Assembly (NCBI RefSeq): GCF_023715345.1
Contig: NZ_JAMBNY010000003.1
Location: 62,001 to 126,000 of the forward strand
Direction: 5' to 3'
DNA: 64,000 bases
DNA from: Paenibacillus camelliae
GTDB lineage: Bacteria > Bacillota > Bacilli > Paenibacillales > Paenibacillaceae
The notes below the pieces were generated by a model. It was not told where the DNA came from. It was given only the letters and a program-made list of their open reading frames with translations, and did not search any database. Position 1 is the first letter of the stretch; each line of letters opens with the position of its first letter. The position numbers and the translations under genes were made by a program. This document shows positions 60,629 to 64,000 of the stretch, piece by piece.

Positions 60629-61267
60629 TTACTCTGCTTCGCCCACAACGGTGAAGCGCTCATTCATATGCTTAGGGTTTTCAATCTCGTCTAATACCGC
60701 GATCGCAAAATCTGCATAGCTAATATAGCTTTCACCCTTAGCATTTACAAGAAGCTGGTCCTTACCTGATTGATACTTCCCTGTTCTCTTTCCTTCCGGA
60801 TCGAACATTGCAGAAGGACTAATAAATGTCCATTTTACATCTGATGCACCTTTAAGCTCTTCTAGATTTCTGCCTTGACCTGTAGCTGTTGGCTTAAACA
60901 TATCTGGAAAATCAGGAGTATCCATTACTCTTAACGTTTTCTGTTCATCTACGTAAAGGCTACCAGCTCCGCCTACGATCATCGCTCTAGTCTCTGTGCC
61001 TTTTATTGCCTCGATTAAAGCATGTCCAGCATCAACGTGCGCTTGTTCTTCACCTAGTGGGGCACCGAAGGCATTCACGACAACATCAAACGCTTTTACG
61101 TCATCCGTTGTCAGGTCGAAGATAGATTTTTCAATGACCGTAATGCTCTTCTCATTAAGCTTAGAAGCATCTCTAACGATAGCTGTTACCTCATGTCCAC
61201 GCTCTAGCGCTTCCTTCATAATTAGGTTGCCTGCCTTACCGCTTGCACCAATTATTGCGATTTTCAT
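60629..61267 (-). CDS. NAD(P)-binding oxidoreductase (YwnB-like, NmrA/SDR atypical)
   Basis: A 212-residue SDR protein: cofactor loop GASGKAGNLI (7-16), NAFGAP, GGAGSLYVDE and a C-terminal YISYADFAIAVLDEIENP, all typical of the YwnB/FLAVIN reductase-like branch. It probably reduces a quinone or reactive aldehyde, but this is not known. The ATG at 61267 has AGGAGG eight bases away. Divergent from an Rrf2 gene, as with B. subtilis ywnB-ywnA, and controlled by the dyad-overlapped promoter at 61322-61350. Confidence 0.88.
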   Translation of the reverse strand: MKIAIIGASGKAGNLIMKEALERGHEVTAIVRDASKLNEKSITVIEKSIFDLTTDDVKAFDVVVNAFGAPLGEEQAHVDAGHALIEAIKGTETRAMIVGGAGSLYVDEQKTLRVMDTPDFPDMFKPTATGQGRNLEELKGASDVKWTFISPSAMFDPEGKRTGKYQSGKDQLLVNAKGESYISYADFAIAVLDEIENPKHMNERFTVVGEAE

Positions 61268-61313
61268 CCTATATTCCTCCTCAAAATAGATCAATTGTAA
61301 TCGTTGTTGTTAC

Positions 61314-61334
61314 ATGTAACTATATTAGTTACAT
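61314..61334. promoter_or_regulatory. Operator dyad of the YwnA-like regulator
   Basis: ATGTAACTA and TAGTTACAT are exact 9-bp inverted arms around TAT. It covers the -10 of the minus-strand promoter. A second palindrome, GTTACATGTAAC, overlaps its left edge (61309-61320). Confidence 0.7.
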
Positions 61335-61350
61335 TTATGACAATTGTCAA
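61322..61350 (-). promoter_or_regulatory. Promoter of the oxidoreductase gene
   Basis: On the minus strand TTGACA (61350-61345) and TAATAT (61327-61322) are 17 bp apart, and the -10 is inside the dyad, so binding would block transcription. Confidence 0.65.
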
Positions 61351-61467
61351 TTTATTTTGTTATTATTTGTTCAGCGATGAATAATATGCTTGTAATTGAA
61401 TGAATTACAGGTGTAGGATAGATAATAACAAGATGCTATGATCATGCGTTGAAGGTAGGGGTTAAAG

Positions 61468-61893
61468 TTGTCAATTAGCAGTCGATTCGCGGTCGGCATT
61501 CATATTCTTGCCCTCATTGAGTTGAATAAAGATGGGGTAAGCACGTCAGAGTTTATCGCAAACAGTGTGAATACGAATCCTGTCGTCATTAGAAAAATTA
61601 TCGGTATGCTTAAGCAAGCTCAGCTAGTCCATGTACGGCCTGGTATTGCTGGCGCTGAATTAGCAAAAAAAATATCTGACATTACGCTGCTCGATGTGTA
61701 CAAAGCTGTTCAAGTTGTAAGTGAGAATGAATTGTTTAGTATTCATGATCAGCCTAATCCACAGTGCCCTGTCGGCCGTAATATACAAGAAGCAATCGGA
61801 CCAGTGCTTATAACGGCACAGTCTGCCATGGAAAAAGTGTTAAATCATATTACGATTGAAGATATTGTTACAGACATTTCTAATAAAAATTAA
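61468..61893 (+). CDS. Rrf2-family regulator (YwnA-like)
   Basis: A 141-residue Rrf2 repressor. Winged helix at 1-75 (SRFAVGIHILALIEL, SVNTNPVVIRKIIGMLKQAQLV, PGIAGAELAKKISDITLLDVYKAVQ). It lacks the three-Cys cluster of IscR-type members (single Cys in NPQCPVGRN), so it is unlikely to bind an Fe-S cluster; the YwnA group senses an unknown stress. TTG start five bases after GTAGGGGT. The divergent oxidoreductase is its likely target. Followed by a strong hairpin at 61961-62005. Confidence 0.88.
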   Translation: MSISSRFAVGIHILALIELNKDGVSTSEFIANSVNTNPVVIRKIIGMLKQAQLVHVRPGIAGAELAKKISDITLLDVYKAVQVVSENELFSIHDQPNPQCPVGRNIQEAIGPVLITAQSAMEKVLNHITIEDIVTDISNKN

Positions 61894-61954
61894 AAGATCT
61901 CGGATTTCAGGATCAAAAGCTTGATCAACTAACCGATAAAATCAAATACAGGCA

Positions 61955-62008
61955 CAACATAAATAGAGCTCTCTTAAGGTATAAACCTTCTAGAGAGCTC
62001 TATTTGTA
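61955..62008 (+). terminator. Terminator after the Rrf2 gene
   Basis: AAATAGAGCTCTCT (61961-61974) pairs perfectly with AGAGAGCTCTATTT (61992-62005). T-rich sequence follows after GTATCG. Confidence 0.75.
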
Positions 62009-62125
62009 TCGTTTTATTTAATACGATGAAGATAGTCTGCATCTGTTTAATACTGAACCAGTTTTACTATTGCTTATAGGTTAAGCTTATCCCACTAGAT
62101 CGGTTAGCCGTGTTAGATCATATGA

Positions 62126-64000
62126 CTATCCTTTGTGGAAATAGCTCTCCTGTGGTCCAAAATATGAGTATGGTAATGATCCTCTCGACAGCACGAGCTT
62201 TTGCAGCACAATACCTGCATCCAGATGATAGATTCGCAATGTATGCGCGCCCTTCGTTAGCTGGTGCGCTGTTGTTTTTAGATGCGCATTATTCAGCACA
62301 GCTTGCTCCCAGTCACGCGTTTTACCTGGCGTATAATGCTCGCTAACCGTATCAACGACAACCGGCTCCTGCTCATCAAACGCTACAGCGTAACGGAGCC
62401 TGCTCTCAACACTAAGCGGATTGCTCGGTGCCAGCACTGTCGTTAATTCGTATTGTGCATCTTCTGCCGCATAGATTCTGTATTCCACATAAGGTGCGTC
62501 CGTCACTTGCTTAAAGCTTGCTGTTGATGGAAGCAGCTTAAGCGATGAGAGGGAGCGACCATATTGCTCGATGACCTGCCACTCTGTATGTGGTGCTGCA
62601 ACACGTGCACTCGTATGCTCTGCTTCAATAGCAATAACACCAGCTGTCTCAATAAACGTCTCCTGAGGAAGCTCTGAACGATCAACAAGCTGTGCACTAA
62701 TCGTTATTTGTACCGTTTGACCCGCTCCACTAATGCTCAAGCTTCCACTACCACTAGTGCGCAGCTTCGCCCAATCGATCGACACTTCGATTGATTCTCC
62801 AGTAGTCACATGGCCGATCGCCGGCTCACATACGATCCAATCTTGATTAGTAGAAACCTTATATTCGAACGATTCCACACCGCCATTAGAGATCGTCAAG
62901 TTCTTACTCTCAGGCATAAGGTCATAGAAAGGTCGAAGAGCTCCTTGCTCCATGACGATACGGCCCTCTGCATGAACGATAAGCTTCGCTTGCTCCTGCT
63001 GTGGCTGCACGCTCGTTACCTCTGGATAATGCCAGCCATCCGCGTTCCAATTGACATAGCCTACATGCGGAGAGGACATCATCCCTCGCCACTTGCCGCC
63101 AGACATCGTCTCATTATAATATTGCTCTAGCTCTTGATCGCGCTTAATTGCCTGCTCCGTTAAAGCAGCGTACGTATTAGCCAGTTGGCTCGGATGCTCC
63201 TGATTGCTGTAGAGCTGATTCCAGCCTGCATACAGGTTCATCTTTTTGACAGTCGCCGACGCTACGGCAGGATAATAGACAAGCTGATAGTACGCATCCT
63301 GATGTGAGGCTGGAATCTGCTTAGCGACGGCATCTGCCTTACGCTCGATCTCCAGCGCTTCCTCCAGCATCCGCTCGGCTTCCTTATATTCAGTGAAGCT
63401 GTACGTATCCGGATAGATGACCTCTGGCTTACGTTTTCCGTTCATACGTGTATAATCGTTCAACAGCTGGGCAATGTCCTCTACCGTCTCATCACTCACG
63501 ACATGACCGAACTGCTGCTTCGCCCATTGTCTAATAAATGGCTGTGTTTTGTTGTATTGACCTGTGCCTAGCTCTTCAAAGTTGTAGGCTAATTCCATAA
63601 AGTAAGAGATTGGCAGCTCATTTGGCTTCAAATCGCCAACGTTTACGATCCAAATGTCGCGAATGCCATACTCAAAGGCCATCGTCATCTGCTCCCATAC
63701 CTTTTCAAGCGGAGTTGTATTCACCCACTCGTAGGAGCGTGGGCCTCCATGATAATCAAAATGATAATATATCCCCCAGCCGGACGGACGATTTCTATCT
63801 TCATCCACCGGTAATGTTCGCATATTACCAAAGTTATCATCAGATAGCATGATCGTTACATCATTGAGCACATCCCAATGCTTCAAGCCAGGAATGGTAT
63901 CACTGCCATGCCAGAACTCCTCGACTTCCTTATAGACGACCAACGCTTGCGGAGCATGCTCCAGTCCGTGCTTCTTAAGCAGCGACTTTTGCGTCATAAT
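62126..64000 (-). CDS. GH115 xylan alpha-1,2-glucuronosidase, 5' end outside the window
   Basis: The visible 624 codons are the C-terminal two thirds of a GH115 enzyme, which removes 4-O-methyl-glucuronic acid side chains from xylan. Signatures seen are VVYKEVEEFWHGSDTIPG, IMLSDDNFGNMRTLP, GWGIYYHFDYHGGPRSYEWVNT and IWIVNVGDLKPNELPISYFM. After about residue 480 a beta-sandwich C-terminal domain follows. The frame is open through the window edge, and family length (usually 800-1000 residues) says about 250-350 residues lie beyond, so the internal Met at 63997 is not the start. Confidence 0.9.
   Translation of the reverse strand: MMTQKSLLKKHGLEHAPQALVVYKEVEEFWHGSDTIPGLKHWDVLNDVTIMLSDDNFGNMRTLPVDEDRNRPSGWGIYYHFDYHGGPRSYEWVNTTPLEKVWEQMTMAFEYGIRDIWIVNVGDLKPNELPISYFMELAYNFEELGTGQYNKTQPFIRQWAKQQFGHVVSDETVEDIAQLLNDYTRMNGKRKPEVIYPDTYSFTEYKEAERMLEEALEIERKADAVAKQIPASHQDAYYQLVYYPAVASATVKKMNLYAGWNQLYSNQEHPSQLANTYAALTEQAIKRDQELEQYYNETMSGGKWRGMMSSPHVGYVNWNADGWHYPEVTSVQPQQEQAKLIVHAEGRIVMEQGALRPFYDLMPESKNLTISNGGVESFEYKVSTNQDWIVCEPAIGHVTTGESIEVSIDWAKLRTSGSGSLSISGAGQTVQITISAQLVDRSELPQETFIETAGVIAIEAEHTSARVAAPHTEWQVIEQYGRSLSSLKLLPSTASFKQVTDAPYVEYRIYAAEDAQYELTTVLAPSNPLSVESRLRYAVAFDEQEPVVVDTVSEHYTPGKTRDWEQAVLNNAHLKTTAHQLTKGAHTLRIYHLDAGIVLQKLVLSRGSLPYSYFGPQESYFHKG

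Noticed and set aside
1-64000. tRNA, rRNA, CRISPR, IS element or prophage
   Set aside because: No cloverleaf with GTTCRANYC arm, no rRNA segment, no regularly spaced repeats with unique spacers, and no transposase, integrase or phage structural gene was seen.

Overview
The window looks like a chromosomal segment of a spore-forming, soil-type Firmicute, most probably Paenibacillus or a close relative. The signs are an alpha/beta-type small acid-soluble spore protein, three SLH cell-wall anchoring repeats on a secreted glucanase, copper-amine-oxidase-N-like domains on secreted proteins, LplB/LplC/YesM/YesN-type sugar uptake modules, GGAGG ribosome binding sites with many TTG/GTG starts, and a CcpA cre site. 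No rRNA, tRNA, CRISPR array, transposase or prophage was seen. The window opens inside a chemotaxis receptor gene and closes inside a GH115 gene; both are cut.

Layout. 1-8.7 kb: truncated chemotaxis receptor, alpha/beta hydrolase, a GH3 beta-glycosidase with reversed domain order, a secreted GH43 arabinanase with a consensus cre site, a lipoprotein, a CE2-like esterase and a TIGR01777 epimerase. 8.8-15.6 kb: fructan/sucrose module made of a LacI regulator, binding protein, two permeases, GH32 hydrolase and a neighbouring aldose epimerase; two abutting operators sit on a near-consensus promoter. 15.8-25.2 kb: F420-ligase-like protein with divergent LysR, soluble histidine kinase, beta-propeller protein, spore protein, PadR-DUF4188 pair, and a PadR coupled to an odd SEDS (FtsW/RodA-like) protein. 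25.4-36.8 kb: laminarin-type module with an SLH-GH16-CBM glucanase, binding protein, two permeases and a divergent YesM/YesN-type two-component pair; a 35-bp motif is repeated before both transport transcription units. 36.9-38.9 kb: CPBP protease and TraB/GumN-like protein.

39.0-46.2 kb is the most unusual part: a bacteriocin-type locus on the minus strand. It has a GAF-LuxR regulator, two small cationic double-glycine-leader peptides, a small membrane protein (candidate immunity), a C39-peptidase ABC exporter, an HlyD-type adaptor and a TolC-family protein in an apparently monoderm organism.

47.4-56.7 kb: a complete L-rhamnose to pyruvate route. RhaA and RhaB make rhamnulose-1-phosphate, the fused RhaEW splits it and oxidises lactaldehyde to lactate, and LutABC oxidises lactate to pyruvate, with a DeoR-type regulator in between. 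A structured intergenic repeat sits between rhaB and rhaA. 57-64 kb: lipoprotein, CE7 esterase, YhfC-like membrane protease with its HTH regulator and matching dyads, a YwnB/YwnA-like oxidoreductase-Rrf2 pair, and the 3' part of a GH115 alpha-glucuronidase. Overall the segment serves plant and fungal polysaccharide use (arabinan, xylan side chains, beta-1,3-glucan, fructan, rhamnose) with a peptide-export locus inserted among the sugar genes.
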